64,000 nt of DNA from Dyadobacter sp. CECT 9275. GTDB lineage: Bacteria > Bacteroidota > Bacteroidia > Cytophagales > Spirosomataceae. The stretch is from contig NZ_CAJRAF010000002.1 of the NCBI RefSeq assembly GCF_907164905.1, positions 2,232,001 to 2,296,000 on the forward strand. The letters are read 5' to 3'. The position numbers were made by a program, and so were the translations under genes. This document shows positions 1 to 9,550 of the stretch, piece by piece. Within the stretch, counting starts at the first letter, position 1. Every line of letters begins with the position of its first letter. The notes beneath the pieces are model-generated. The model made no database searches. It saw only the letters and a list, made by a program, of their open reading frames with translations, and was not told the origin of the DNA.

Positions 1-368
1 TGGATGACCAGCTGAAAAAACCCAATGGCATTATTGGTACTGCTGACGGCAAAAAGTTGTTCGTAGCAGACATTGGCGCTGGCAAAACCTATGTTTACGA
101 TATTAACAAAGACGGCACGCTGGCCAATAAAAAACTCTTTGTTGAAAAAGGCTCAGACGGAATGACGCTAGACGCGCAGGGGAACCTCTACATCACCGGA
201 GACGGCGTTACGGTTTTTGACAAAACTGGTGAAAAAATCGCTCATTTTCCTGTACACAAGGGCTGGACAGCCAATCTCTGTTTTGCAGGTAAAAACCGGG
301 ATATACTTTTCATCACTGCCGAAAAAGCGGTATATGGTCTCAAAATGAAAGTAAAGGGTTTAAAATAA
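1..368 (+). CDS. SMP-30/gluconolactonase-type beta-propeller protein, C-terminal part
   Basis: Only the last 121 codons are in the window; the reading frame is already open from base 3, so the gene starts upstream of the window. The visible part has the repeated strand pattern of a six-bladed propeller. The motif KKPNGI is followed by DGKKLFVAD, which is the Pro-Asn-Gly and metal-site region of the SMP-30/gluconolactonase/LRE family. A second blade reads GSDGMTLDAQGNLYIT. Members of this family hydrolyse sugar lactones or related esters, often in the periplasm. The signal peptide, if any, lies outside the window, so location and substrate cannot be judged. The family is fairly sure from the motifs; the exact activity is not. 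Confidence 0.75.
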   Translation, partial: DDQLKKPNGIIGTADGKKLFVADIGAGKTYVYDINKDGTLANKKLFVEKGSDGMTLDAQGNLYITGDGVTVFDKTGEKIAHFPVHKGWTANLCFAGKNRDILFITAEKAVYGLKMKVKGLK

Positions 369-701
369 TCCGGTGCAGATGGATTTAACAAAACGATCTG
401 TCCTTAACCATATCAGACAATACACCTTCTGGTTCCGTTCTGTTCCTCAAACGAATAGGATGGAGATAGCTGCTTTATAATCTTATCATACCGCTTAAGG
501 CAGATTGGACGAATTCCCGGTCTTATCCTGTTTATGAAGCAGGATAAGGCTTTTTATGACTTCATAAATTATTTACCGGCCTTGTTTACTATTGCTGCTG
601 TATGTATGTTTACCATCATACTATTATAACCGTTTCCGGGAAACGCCGTTTCAGGTTTTCTTTGGAATATTTGACCCTCGTTACCATATTTTAAGCCTTT
701 C
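369..701. other. intergenic region with one terminator
   Basis: This 333-base gap separates the gluconolactonase-type gene from the next plus-strand gene. It holds the hairpin listed separately at about 520-555. The last 100 bases are AT-rich and probably carry the promoter of the membrane-protein gene, but I find no convincing TTG...TAnnTTTG pair. No coding sequence or RNA gene is apparent. Confidence 0.5.
520..555 (+). terminator. rho-independent terminator
   Basis: A 9-bp perfect stem (CTTATCCTG at 522-530, CAGGATAAG at 540-548) is extended by a G-C and a G-T pair. The loop is 9 nt, and a T-run follows at 551-555. It lies about 150 bases after the stop of the gluconolactonase-type gene and would end that transcript. 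Confidence 0.75.
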
Positions 702-2609
702 ATGAAATCTGTCAGCCTAATCAGTAAAATCCGCTCAACTTCGTTTTACCTATTTCTCAAGCAGCGGCTTACCTTTGATCGATTAGTTCTGATAGGATGC
801 GTACTTCTGTTTTTACCCAAAATTTTTAGTGAACCTACAGGAGCGGGAATGGATGGTTCCTGGACCATGAGCATCAATATGGCGCTGCATAAAGGCCTTA
901 CTTTTGGGCGGGAGTGGGTTTTCACTTTTGGGCCATTGGGTTTTCTGAGTACCCGACAGGACCTGTATGTTGGCCGGTTACCCTTCCTGATATTCGATAT
1001 CTTCTGTGTCTGTATCCTGATCTATGTACTGAGTTATGCTTTAAAGAAAATCAAAGATCCCGTCAAGTGCCTGGTCATACCCTATCTGCTGGTTATGACT
1101 GCCCATAATTCCGAAATCAACTTTTCTTTATTCACGCTTCTGATTTTCCTCATATTCCATTCCCATACCGAAAAAAGCAACGTATCTCTGCTACTTGCCA
1201 CTTTCATGTCAGTTTTATCCTTTTTTGTCAAGTTCAATCTGGGACTGATTTCCAGTATTGTTTTGTATGGCTATATGTTATACGAGACGGTTTTGGACCG
1301 GGGCAAAGCTAAAAAAAACCTGCTCTTCTTTACGGTACACGTCGTACTTATAGCCATACTTTGCCGGTTTTTGCATGTTGATTTAATCGGCTATATCAAG
1401 GGCGGCCTTCATGTCATCAACAACTACAATGATGCCATGTTTACCTCTCCCTACGATTTCCGACGGTATTTTTATTTCAATGCGGGGCTTGCCATCGTGA
1501 TTATCTTGGCAACGGCGGTGACGGTTATCGGAAGCCTTCCGCTGCTATGGAAAACACGTTTCGACCGATTCATTATTCTTGTTACAATGCTGGCTCTGTA
1601 CCTTGGCTTCAAACAGGGTTTTACACGTTACTCCTCCTCAGGGATGCCTTACTTCTTTTTTTACGGCGCTTTTTTCGTTGGTATTGCCTATCTCTTCATC
1701 GGCCACCAACAATTAAAAAACCGCTTTGGGACCTTGTTCGGCGTTTTCATTTTCATCTCTCCTTTTGTGAGTACCGGACTGGGACTGTCGTTTAATAAAA
1801 TTACATTTCCTTACCAGAATCTCATTTTTCAGAATCCTTCTCAACGCATTACTTCTGAAATAAAAATAAAGGCCCAATACCAAATCGATCCTGCTATAAC
1901 AAACAGAATGAAGGGCAAAACGGTGGATGCATTCCCTTTTGAAATTGCCTATGTACTTTACAACGGACTGGACTATAATCCCAGACCGGCGATACAGTCG
2001 TACCAGGCCTACAATGATTACCTGACCACGCTTAACTACAACAAGTATATCTCTGCTTCGGCCCCGGATTATATCATTTATGAAGTGGGGCCTTCTACGG
2101 ATCGGTTCAGGTATGCCTTCTGGTCTGATGCCAAAAGTACAATGGCCATTCTTAGGAATTACGATTATGACACTACAACAATATCCAACGACACGCTTCA
2201 GATATTAAAAAAACGGGAATTGATCAAACCGCTGAAAATATCAGATCGCCGAAATATTACGGCTTCACTCGGGAAGGAAATCCAGGTATCTGATAAAGGC
2301 AAACTTACCTGGATGAAAGCAGAAGTCAACTATTCTGTTTGGGGTAAACTCAGAAGGATACTGGCTCAACCTCCCATTCTGTTGGTAGAAGCCACTTATG
2401 AAGATGGACATAAGGAGATCATCAAAGGAATTGTGTCGGAACTTAAAGCAGGGGTGTTTTTAAAAGATGTACATACCGAGGCGCAGGGAGCACATTTTGT
2501 AAAAACCCGCGGCGATGCCCCATCCATTACCAAGCTTCGTTTTACGGGTTCCACCCTCGACTTCGCTCAAGATATTAACATTTCCCTGGAAGATGTTTCC
2601 TTTGAATAG
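702..2609 (+). CDS. polytopic membrane protein of unknown function, GT-C-like layout
   Basis: I do not recognise a named family. The protein has 635 residues. Residues 1-360 hold roughly nine or ten hydrophobic segments, the first at about 27-43. They are followed by a soluble C-terminal part of about 260 residues. Just after the first membrane segment comes a loop with Asp51 in DGSW, then GREWVFTFGPLGFLS at 69-83. An acidic residue in the first outer loop and a large C-terminal domain resemble the layout of GT-C membrane glycosyltransferases that use lipid-linked sugars. That is a layout argument only, since no family signature was confirmed. It stands alone between a terminator and the TonB receptor gene, so context does not help. 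Confidence 0.6.
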   Translation: MKSVSLISKIRSTSFYLFLKQRLTFDRLVLIGCVLLFLPKIFSEPTGAGMDGSWTMSINMALHKGLTFGREWVFTFGPLGFLSTRQDLYVGRLPFLIFDIFCVCILIYVLSYALKKIKDPVKCLVIPYLLVMTAHNSEINFSLFTLLIFLIFHSHTEKSNVSLLLATFMSVLSFFVKFNLGLISSIVLYGYMLYETVLDRGKAKKNLLFFTVHVVLIAILCRFLHVDLIGYIKGGLHVINNYNDAMFTSPYDFRRYFYFNAGLAIVIILATAVTVIGSLPLLWKTRFDRFIILVTMLALYLGFKQGFTRYSSSGMPYFFFYGAFFVGIAYLFIGHQQLKNRFGTLFGVFIFISPFVSTGLGLSFNKITFPYQNLIFQNPSQRITSEIKIKAQYQIDPAITNRMKGKTVDAFPFEIAYVLYNGLDYNPRPAIQSYQAYNDYLTTLNYNKYISASAPDYIIYEVGPSTDRFRYAFWSDAKSTMAILRNYDYDTTTISNDTLQILKKRELIKPLKISDRRNITASLGKEIQVSDKGKLTWMKAEVNYSVWGKLRRILAQPPILLVEATYEDGHKEIIKGIVSELKAGVFLKDVHTEAQGAHFVKTRGDAPSITKLRFTGSTLDFAQDINISLEDVSFE

Positions 2610-2783
2610 ATCCTGCCGATCATTGGATTTTGTGGTCTGATGCTTACATCCGAACGAAAATTCCCTTCTGGCTTGCTGCCCGCTGTCCTGACACAGCATG
2701 CAATAAGCCTTTATGAACCCATCTCTGCCCGTTATACTATTTAAGTCTTCAGATCGTTAAAATGGTTCAGCATCTATCGGTAC

Positions 2784-5177
2784 ATGCGTCTATTCTCTAC
2801 ACTGATCATTTTTCTGGTTTCGTTATCGGCTTTTGCTCAGGATCGCATTACACTCAGCGGGTTTGTAAAAGAACAAGGCAGCCGTGAGTTATTGCCTGGT
2901 GTAAATGTTTTTATACAGAATACACCACATGGCACCGTCACCAATACCTATGGTTTTTATTCACTCACAGTACCTGCCGCCGATTCTGCCACCATTTCCT
3001 TTTCTTTTGTAGGTTATGAACGTAAGGATTACAGGATCCTGCTGAACAGGGATACTCAGATCGATGTTTTTTTAACAACGATTAACCAGCTGGAAGAAGT
3101 GGTTGTTTCAGCCAGACGGCAGGAAGATTATGTCAGTCGCTCAGCGCAGATGAGCCAGGTGGAAATCCCCATTCAGCAGATCAAAAAAATACCTGCCTTC
3201 CTGGGAGAAAAAGATGTGCTGAAGGTATTACAGCTGATGCCGGGAGTGCAAAAAGGTACTGAAGGGCAAACCGGTCTGTATGTACGCGGCGGCGGCCCCG
3301 ACCAGAACCTGATCATACTGGATGACGCCGTAGTCTACAACGCCAGCCATTTATTCGGTTTTTTTTCCATTTTTAACAGTGACGCACTTAAGAGTGTGGA
3401 ACTCACCAAAGGTGGTTTTCCGGCCCGTTACGGAGGCAGACTTTCTTCGGTACTCGAAATGAACCTGAAGGAAGGAAGTAAAGAAAAATTACACGCCGAA
3501 GGGGGGATCGGCCTGATTTCCTCCCGCCTGACATTGGAAGGACCGCTCGCTCATAAAAAAGCCTCTTTTCTGATATCCGGAAGAAGAACGTATATTGATT
3601 TCCTGGCAAAACCTCTTATCGCCAGCCAGCAGCGGGGTGATGACAGCCAGGTGAAACCGGGCTATTATTTTTATGATCTCAATGCCAAGCTCAATTATGA
3701 TTTGGGTACCAAGGACAAACTTTATCTGAGCGGATATTTCGGTAGGGATAATTTTTATGCCAACGAAAAAAGCTCAACCTCCACCAACCGTGCCGGGCTT
3801 GACTGGGGAAATGCAACAGCTACGCTACGCTGGAACCATCTTTTGAACCAAAAACTCTTTGTCAATACCTCCTTTATCTTTAGCAATTTCAGGTTTGGGG
3901 TGGATAGTTACTCCAATGATTCCGACGCCTCCTCCACCGACGAGTTCAGCCTCCGGTACGACAGCCGTATCCGTGACCTGGGGGTAAAAGCAGATTTTGA
4001 CTTCTACCCTTCCACCAAACATGCAGTCAAATTTGGAGGACAGGCTACTTTTCATCGCTTTGTTCCCTCAGCTCTGGCCATTTCGGGATCCTTTATTGAT
4101 GATCCGATCAAACGATCCGTTAAACCTGTCAGTACGGTCGAAACAGGCTTGTATATTGAAGATACCTGGCAGCCACTGGACATTCTGAAAATCAACGCAG
4201 GTTTCAGGGTAAGTTCGTTTGAAACCGAAACCAAAACTTATGTCCGTCCCGAACCTCGCTTTTCCGCTGCACTCCGGCTTGCCCGAGATTTTTCCTTCAA
4301 GGCCTCCTATGCTCAGATGAACCAATACGTCCACCTCTTATCCAATACAGGGCTGGGCCTGCCGACCGATTTGTGGGTACCTACCACGGACAAAGTAAAA
4401 CCCCAGCAATCCCAGCAGGTAGCGGTTGGTTTTGCGAAAGACTTGGACCGCCCCGCGCTCACACTCACGCTGGAAGGATATTACAAGGATATGACCCATA
4501 TCCTCAATTACAAGGAAGGCTCGTCCTTTCTGAGTGTCAGCGGGGAAAATGCAAACGAATTAAGCTGGGAGAACAATGTAACCGCCGGGCGAGGCTGGTC
4601 CTACGGCACAGAGTTTCTTATCCAGAAAAAGGCAGGCCGCTTGTCTGGCTGGATCGGTTATACCTTGTCCTGGACATTATGGAAATTCCCCGAACTTAAT
4701 TTCGGCAAAACCTTCTACCCCCGTTACGACCGGCGACACGATTTGTCCATTGTGGGGATATATGAGATCAACAAAAGAATTACGCTTTCTGCAACCTGGG
4801 TTTACGGAACGGGCAACGCACTTACACTGCCGGTATCCCGATACTCGGGTATAAGTGACAGCTTTACAACCATTACCAATGCCGAAGGCAAAACGGTCAT
4901 AAACTGGAACGGCCCCAAAGTGACCGAATATGGAGAAAAGAACAGTTACCGTGCCGAACCGTATCACCGGATGGACGTTGCCATCCAGTTTCATAAGAAA
5001 AAAAAGCGACACGAAAGAACCTGGGAGTTTGGTCTCTATAACGCATATAACCGGCGCAATCCTTTTTTCTATGATATTGAAGAGAAAAAAAAGGAGAATG
5101 GTGCGTCCCAAAACGTTTTAAAGAGATACTCCCTTTTCCCGGTACTGCCCTCTTTCAGTTATAACTTTAAATTTTAG
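2784..5177 (+). CDS. TonB-dependent outer-membrane receptor with carboxypeptidase-like N-domain
   Basis: A 797-residue outer-membrane active transporter. It has a signal peptide (MRLFSTLIIFLVSLSAFAQ). A carboxypeptidase-regulatory-like beta-sandwich follows at about 21-105 (ITLSGFVKEQGSRELLPGVNVFI). The plug domain is at about 125-240, with VRGGGPDQNLIILDDA and GGFPARYGGRLSS. The 22-strand barrel ends in aromatic Phe (FSYNFKF), as expected for BAM-dependent folding. It is shorter than SusC proteins and has no SusD partner. Instead it is followed 10 bases later by a DUF4249 lipoprotein gene, a pairing common in Cytophagales. The two probably form one operon and one surface complex. The substrate cannot be read from the sequence. 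Confidence 0.93.
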   Translation: MRLFSTLIIFLVSLSAFAQDRITLSGFVKEQGSRELLPGVNVFIQNTPHGTVTNTYGFYSLTVPAADSATISFSFVGYERKDYRILLNRDTQIDVFLTTINQLEEVVVSARRQEDYVSRSAQMSQVEIPIQQIKKIPAFLGEKDVLKVLQLMPGVQKGTEGQTGLYVRGGGPDQNLIILDDAVVYNASHLFGFFSIFNSDALKSVELTKGGFPARYGGRLSSVLEMNLKEGSKEKLHAEGGIGLISSRLTLEGPLAHKKASFLISGRRTYIDFLAKPLIASQQRGDDSQVKPGYYFYDLNAKLNYDLGTKDKLYLSGYFGRDNFYANEKSSTSTNRAGLDWGNATATLRWNHLLNQKLFVNTSFIFSNFRFGVDSYSNDSDASSTDEFSLRYDSRIRDLGVKADFDFYPSTKHAVKFGGQATFHRFVPSALAISGSFIDDPIKRSVKPVSTVETGLYIEDTWQPLDILKINAGFRVSSFETETKTYVRPEPRFSAALRLARDFSFKASYAQMNQYVHLLSNTGLGLPTDLWVPTTDKVKPQQSQQVAVGFAKDLDRPALTLTLEGYYKDMTHILNYKEGSSFLSVSGENANELSWENNVTAGRGWSYGTEFLIQKKAGRLSGWIGYTLSWTLWKFPELNFGKTFYPRYDRRHDLSIVGIYEINKRITLSATWVYGTGNALTLPVSRYSGISDSFTTITNAEGKTVINWNGPKVTEYGEKNSYRAEPYHRMDVAIQFHKKKKRHERTWEFGLYNAYNRRNPFFYDIEEKKKENGASQNVLKRYSLFPVLPSFSYNFKF

Positions 5178-5187
5178 ATCTGTTATC

Positions 5188-6132
5188 ATGAAACTGGCTC
5201 CCTACCTGCTGTTATTTCTGGTGATACTTTCCGGTTGCGAATCACTGGTTACCGAGGTACCCAATGCTGAACTGCCCAGTACCGAATCCAAGCTGGTTGT
5301 TCAATGTTTTATTTCCCCACAGACCACCAGGATCAATGTTACCGTCAGCGAATCGGTCCCACTGTTTGGGGAATCGGATGCGCAGGGAAACGTAATTGAC
5401 AATGCCACGGTTAAAATTTCGGACGGCACCAGGGAAATCATCATTCCGTACGATCCGGCAAGCCTGCTTTATACCATTGACAAACCACCGTTTCAGATCG
5501 TGCCTAACGGGCGCTATACACTGACGGTAACGGACGGTAAACGCACCGCAACAGGCACTTGTACGGTGCCTCAGAATCAGGCGCTTATTAAAAGTTATGA
5601 AATAGATACTGTATACAATCACGACTATCCGGGCGATACTGCGGTTAAAGTAAAAATGACCTGGGGAGATATCCCCGGACAGGCCAATTACTACAGAGTA
5701 AGGGCATCCATGTATGTGGAATATACCATTGCCAGAGGTACCACCCTCGAAAATTTAACAAGACAAAGAGTGAGAAACCGGTTTTCCTTTGACTGGGATG
5801 ATACCATTGGCCGAAACAATTTCCAGAGTGACGTCAACCTGGACGGAGAGACTTTTGATTCGCCATCGGGCTATGTTTCCATGCCAACTACCGCTGTTTA
5901 CGATTTCGGAAACGGGAACAAGTTTGTAGTGAGGCCCAATTGGAAAATACTCTCGATCAGCTTTTTCGTGCTCAATACTGACGAAGCCTATTACAAATAT
6001 CATCGTTCGCTCGAACTCAGGGGAAATGGTGAAAATCCTTTTGCCGAACCAACCATCATCTATAACAACATTGCCGGCGGACTGGGATGTTTTGCCGCTT
6101 ACAATAGCTCGGTACTGGTATATCAACCCTGA
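5188..6132 (+). CDS. DUF4249 family lipoprotein, partner of the TonB receptor
   Basis: This 314-residue protein has a lipoprotein signal peptide ending in the lipobox LSGC, so Cys17 would be lipidated. The mature start reads CESLVTEVPNAELPSTESKL. Its pattern (ESKLVVQCFISP, then ITINVTVSES-like strands and a beta-sandwich such as NGRYTLTVTDGKRTATGTC) matches the Bacteroidota DUF4249 family, whose members are encoded beside TonB receptors. The start lies 10 bases after the receptor stop codon, so the two are very likely co-transcribed. A role as surface-exposed accessory or lid lipoprotein, like SusD, is an inference; the family has no established biochemical function that I know of. Confidence 0.85.
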   Translation: MKLAPYLLLFLVILSGCESLVTEVPNAELPSTESKLVVQCFISPQTTRINVTVSESVPLFGESDAQGNVIDNATVKISDGTREIIIPYDPASLLYTIDKPPFQIVPNGRYTLTVTDGKRTATGTCTVPQNQALIKSYEIDTVYNHDYPGDTAVKVKMTWGDIPGQANYYRVRASMYVEYTIARGTTLENLTRQRVRNRFSFDWDDTIGRNNFQSDVNLDGETFDSPSGYVSMPTTAVYDFGNGNKFVVRPNWKILSISFFVLNTDEAYYKYHRSLELRGNGENPFAEPTIIYNNIAGGLGCFAAYNSSVLVYQP

Positions 6133-6453
6133 CCATTTCCGATTCCTTAATTCCACAATCTGAGTGATTCTGAGTTAAAATATGGTCAGATAGAACCGTA
6201 TTCCTAAGGATAACTACAGTCCGCAATTCCCTTCATTTTCATTTACAAACCACTGATTTTCAGCAAAATAAATACTTTCTATTTGTACTGTATGGGTATA
6301 CCCTACCTGTCGCCCGCTTCACGGCAAATTCTTATTTTATACAGCTGCATCATCCGCGGGCAGGGCATAATTTTTGAGTATATCACATTCAAAAAGGCTT
6401 CTCTCACTGAAATACAGGAAAAGCCATGTTAAAACGCTTAAACTGATATCGTC
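6133..6453. other. intergenic region, no clear signal
   Basis: A 321-base AT-rich gap follows the receptor/DUF4249 operon. I see no strong terminator hairpin. There is a short perfect palindrome GGGTATACCC at 6294-6303, too short to interpret alone. The promoter of the next gene must lie here, but no TAnnTTTG element stands out. No coding sequence or RNA gene is apparent. Confidence 0.4.
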
Positions 6454-6885
6454 ATGAATTTATCTGAAAATAGAACGGAACAAGAGCCAAATATGAATCC
6501 CGAACATCAGAATATCAACGAACCGGATACGCTGATTGAAAGACTGGAAGAGCTCAAAGAAAGAGGTTTCACCTACGACTTTAATCTGACCGCGCACGCC
6601 CTCGAAGTACACAAAGGCGACGGCATCAGCCTTACCTTGTCGCCTGATGATTTCAACATCGTTGAAGTTTATCGTTTCGAAGGCATGAGTAACCCCTCAG
6701 ATACTTCAATCCTTTATGCCATTGAGTCCTGCGACGGGTTGAAAGGTACACTGGTGAGCAGTTATGGCGTTTATGCTGATGCCATGTCCAACGAAATGAT
6801 CCGGAAACTGGATACCAGAAGCACGCTTATCATTCACCACGACGATGAAAGTACGGGTAATTCGCAGACGTCCGATACCCCTTAG
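6454..6885 (+). CDS. small conserved Bacteroidota protein (often labelled phosphoribosylpyrophosphate synthetase)
   Basis: A 143-residue acidic cytoplasmic protein. The core, about residues 25-125, has the pattern LIERLEELKERGFTYDFNL, then LSPDDFNIVEVYRFEGMSNP, SILYAIESCDGLKGTLVSSY and GVYAD. This matches a small family widespread in Bacteroidota that databases often call phosphoribosylpyrophosphate synthetase. The protein is far too short for that enzyme and has no PRPP-binding loop, so the label should not be trusted. The first 15 residues are hydrophilic and poorly conserved in type; the start could also be the Met at residue 14. The real function is unknown. It is a single gene with no operon partner. 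Confidence 0.7.
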   Translation: MNLSENRTEQEPNMNPEHQNINEPDTLIERLEELKERGFTYDFNLTAHALEVHKGDGISLTLSPDDFNIVEVYRFEGMSNPSDTSILYAIESCDGLKGTLVSSYGVYADAMSNEMIRKLDTRSTLIIHHDDESTGNSQTSDTP

Positions 6886-7088
6886 CCCGATTCTGAAACA
6901 CAGGGTATCCTGGCGCTATTCGTCTTTCGTGGCCCGTACTGGCGCCAGGATTTACTGGTATACGCAAATTTTGCAAGAATATAAATTGCCGCCATTGACT
7001 GGTATGCCCATAAACCATATCTTACGGATACGAAACAGAATTACTGCTGATGTTATCTATTAGCTAACTTTAGGCCAAAATTACACTT

Positions 7089-7490
7089 ATGGAATTTATC
7101 GAATTAACGGAAGACCTGATCAAATCTGTGGAACAGAAATCTGCTGGTCAACCCTATCCTTATCTGGTCAAAAACCTAAAAGAGGCAGGTGTTGACAATT
7201 ATGTAGTGAAAGTTGGCAACCACAAAACCACTTATACATCCATAAATAGTGAGAAACTTATTATTCCGGGAGATATTCCGGAAATCGAATGTGCCGAAAC
7301 ATTTGAACTTGAGAATGTAAAAGCAGCCGTTAAGCGCACACAGGATGGTATTACCGACTACGTTACCTTTCTGAGGGAACTGGGAGCAGCGGGTATACAT
7401 AGCTATGTGGCAGACCTGTCGGGGATGAAAGTAATCTACCAGGGCCCTAATTCGGAGTACGAATATGAGGAGGTTATTCCCGAAGTATAA
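7089..7490 (+). CDS. DUF1398-like small protein
   Basis: A 133-residue cytoplasmic protein. The segment PYPYLVKNLKEAGVDNYVVK followed by VGNHKTTYTS resembles the DUF1398 fold, in which a short helix pair is followed by a YxxxV.DG..xY strand. The pattern is repeated later as FLRELGAAGIHSYVADLSGM and KVIYQGP, in agreement with the two halves of that family. The function of DUF1398 proteins is unknown. The gene is monocistronic. It ends directly at a hairpin terminator shared with the convergent threonine aldolase gene, whose stop codon lies only 11 bases away. Confidence 0.7.
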   Translation: MEFIELTEDLIKSVEQKSAGQPYPYLVKNLKEAGVDNYVVKVGNHKTTYTSINSEKLIIPGDIPEIECAETFELENVKAAVKRTQDGITDYVTFLRELGAAGIHSYVADLSGMKVIYQGPNSEYEYEEVIPEV

Positions 7491-7519
7491 AAAAGGCTTC
7501 TCAGAAAAGGAGCCTTTTT
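7490..7519. terminator. bidirectional terminator between convergent genes
   Basis: A 9-bp perfect stem pairs AAAAAGGCT (7490-7498) with AGCCTTTTT (7511-7519) across a 12-nt loop, and gives a T-run on either strand. It follows the DUF1398-like gene immediately. Its right arm lies inside the last codons of the threonine aldolase gene on the minus strand. Confidence 0.75.
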
Positions 7520-8517
7520 CGCATTTCCTGGAGGTGATTGTCCGTAAAATCAAGATGGCTCACAAAACGGATCAGGCCTTTCCCAAAAGTGACAGCCAGG
7601 ATCCCTTTTGCCGCAAGCTGATTGATGAAATCCACTGCTGGCATTTCAGGAACAAGCCGCACAATGACGATATTAGTATCTATAGGGAAAATCTCCTGCA
7701 CTTCGGGTTTAGACTTTAAAATATTCCCGATTTCCCTGGCTCTGATGTGATCTTCCTTTAATCTGTCTACGTGATGATCCAGGGCGTATATACCGGCGGC
7801 AGCCAGAAAACCAGCCTGCCGCCAGCCGCCGCCCATTACTTTCCTGAAACGCCTGGCTTTTGCAATCATCTGACGGGTACCTAAAAGCAAAGATCCTACC
7901 GGACATCCCAATCCCTTTGACAGACAGATACTGATACTCTCAAATACTGCACCGTACTGCTGCGGTGTTTCTCCGGTTTCCACAAGCGCATTAAAAAGGC
8001 GGGCGCCGTCTAAGTGTAAAGGTATTCCATGATCTAAACAAACTTTACGGATCTCTTTCACTTCCTGAAAGTCATAATAACAACCACCCCCCTTGTTCAT
8101 GGTATTCTCCAGAGATACCAACCGGGTAACCGTCGCGTGGATATCATCTGCGGGGCTGATCGCCTCTTTCACCTGAGCTGCGCTGATCCTGCCCTTATCT
8201 CCGCTCAGAAGTTTGACAGATGAAAAAGCGTTCAGCATAATCCCTCCACCTTCATAGAGGTAGATATGTGAATTTTGGTCACAGATCACATCACTTCCCG
8301 GCTGCGTATGCACCCTGATCGCCAATTGGTTGGTCATGGTTCCCGACGAACAAAAAAGAGCCTCTTCCATACCAAACATTGCCGCTGCCTTTTCCTGCAG
8401 AGCTTTTACAGTGGGGTCATCGCCGAATACATCATCCCCTACCTCTGCCTCCCACATAGCCTGTTTCATTTCAAGGGTGGGTTTTGTGACCGTGTCGCTG
8501 CGTAAGTCTATGATCAT
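7501..8517 (-). CDS. ltaE: low-specificity L-threonine aldolase
   Basis: A PLP-dependent enzyme that cleaves L-threonine or L-allo-threonine to glycine and acetaldehyde in the cytoplasm. The 338-residue length is normal for the family. Seen in the sequence: the N-terminal signature [14 protein letters not shown], the cofactor-stacking His83 in [13 protein letters not shown], the PLP-ring Asp170 in [11 protein letters not shown], and the Schiff-base Lys201 in [12 protein letters not shown]. Gly and Ser residues for phosphate binding are in [10 protein letters not shown] at 55-64. It stands alone on the minus strand between two convergent or divergent single genes, so it is probably expressed from its own promoter near 8520-8590. 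The assignment is firm. Confidence 0.95.
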   Translation of the reverse strand: MIIDLRSDTVTKPTLEMKQAMWEAEVGDDVFGDDPTVKALQEKAAAMFGMEEALFCSSGTMTNQLAIRVHTQPGSDVICDQNSHIYLYEGGGIMLNAFSSVKLLSGDKGRISAAQVKEAISPADDIHATVTRLVSLENTMNKGGGCYYDFQEVKEIRKVCLDHGIPLHLDGARLFNALVETGETPQQYGAVFESISICLSKGLGCPVGSLLLGTRQMIAKARRFRKVMGGGWRQAGFLAAAGIYALDHHVDRLKEDHIRAREIGNILKSKPEVQEIFPIDTNIVIVRLVPEMPAVDFINQLAAKGILAVTFGKGLIRFVSHLDFTDNHLQEMRKRLLF

Positions 8518-8590
8518 TTTACTTAAAGGTATAGGATGACATATCGCATCCTGCTATTTTTAACTTTTGAATATAATCTATTTCAAGCGT

Positions 8591-9463
8591 ATGAAAAAAA
8601 TCTCTCTGCTGCTGCTAACCCTTATATCCCTTCCTGTTCTTGCACAAAACGGGGTGGTAAAGGAAAGCGTTAAGATCAAAAGTGAAATACTGGGTAAGGA
8701 AATGAAATATAACATATACCTCCCCGCTGATTATGAGAAAACCAACCGGAGTTATCCAGTTTTATATCTCCTGCATGGATATTCCGATGACGAAACGGGC
8801 TGGACACAGTTTGGAGCCGTAGAACATATTGCCGACAAAGCCATTGCCGGCGGAGATGCTCCGCCGATGATCATTGTGATGCCCGATGCCGGTGTCACTT
8901 TTTACATGAACAGCTACGATGGCAAAGCTAAATTTGAAGATTATTTCATCCAGGAATTTATGCCGCATATTGAAAGCACGTACCGAATCAGGCAGAAAAA
9001 AGAATTCAGGGCCGTAGCAGGCTTGTCTATGGGCGGATTCGGAACCATGCTTCTTGCCACCAAACATACCGATCTGTTTGCCGCTGCTGCACCTTTGAGC
9101 GGCGCTTTCTGGACAGATGATGAAATTGCTAATATGCCTGCAGAACGCTGGAGCAGCGTCTTTTTACCACTGTTTGGTCCGCTTGCGCAAGGCAAATCCA
9201 GACTTTCGCCGCATTGGTATGCCAATTCCATCTTCAAAATCATAGAAACTGCTCCGCTAGACAAACTGAAATCCGTAAAATATTACATTGACTGCGGTGA
9301 CGATGATTTTCTGGTGAAAGGAAATATGGCGCTCCATTCGGCTCTTCTGGATAAAGCGGTTCCCCATGAGTTCAGGATACGCGACGGAGCCCATACCTGG
9401 CAATACTGGCGTACCTCCCTGCCCGAGGTTTTAAAGTTTGTGGGCCAAAGCTTTCACAGATAA
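8591..9463 (+). CDS. secreted esterase D-like alpha/beta hydrolase
   Basis: A 290-residue serine esterase of the esterase D/feruloyl esterase-like group. I chose the ATG at 8591 over the in-frame one at 8567 because it directly begins a signal peptide (MKKISLLLLTLISLPVLAQ). Motifs: the oxyanion-region segment VLYLLHGYSDDETGW at 58-71; the nucleophile elbow GLSMGG with Ser146; a likely catalytic Asp in YYIDCGDDDFLV; and the His in DGAHTWQYW. Such enzymes remove acyl, acetyl or feruloyl groups from sugars, or split other small esters, in the periplasm. No carbohydrate-degradation genes are adjacent, so the substrate is open. Hydrolase family is sure, specificity is not. Confidence 0.87.
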   Translation: MKKISLLLLTLISLPVLAQNGVVKESVKIKSEILGKEMKYNIYLPADYEKTNRSYPVLYLLHGYSDDETGWTQFGAVEHIADKAIAGGDAPPMIIVMPDAGVTFYMNSYDGKAKFEDYFIQEFMPHIESTYRIRQKKEFRAVAGLSMGGFGTMLLATKHTDLFAAAAPLSGAFWTDDEIANMPAERWSSVFLPLFGPLAQGKSRLSPHWYANSIFKIIETAPLDKLKSVKYYIDCGDDDFLVKGNMALHSALLDKAVPHEFRIRDGAHTWQYWRTSLPEVLKFVGQSFHR

Positions 9464-9478
9464 ACCGAATAAATTACC

Positions 9479-9519
9479 GAGGCCACGGATGTACCTACAT
9501 TACGTACATCCGTGGCCTC
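9479..9519. terminator. strong bidirectional hairpin between convergent genes
   Basis: A perfect 16-bp inverted repeat pairs 9479-9494 with 9504-9519 around a 9-nt loop (CTACATTAC). It sits midway between the convergent esterase and S9 peptidase genes and would stall transcription from both sides. There is no long T-run, so it may act as an mRNA 3'-end barrier rather than a classical rho-independent terminator. Confidence 0.7.
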
Positions 9520-9550
9520 CACCATTTCCCGAAGCCGGGAACCTGTTTTA

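Noticed and set aside
6454..6885. phosphoribosylpyrophosphate synthetase
   Set aside because: The common database label does not fit: 143 residues and no PRPP loop or ATP site; kept as a small conserved protein of unknown function.
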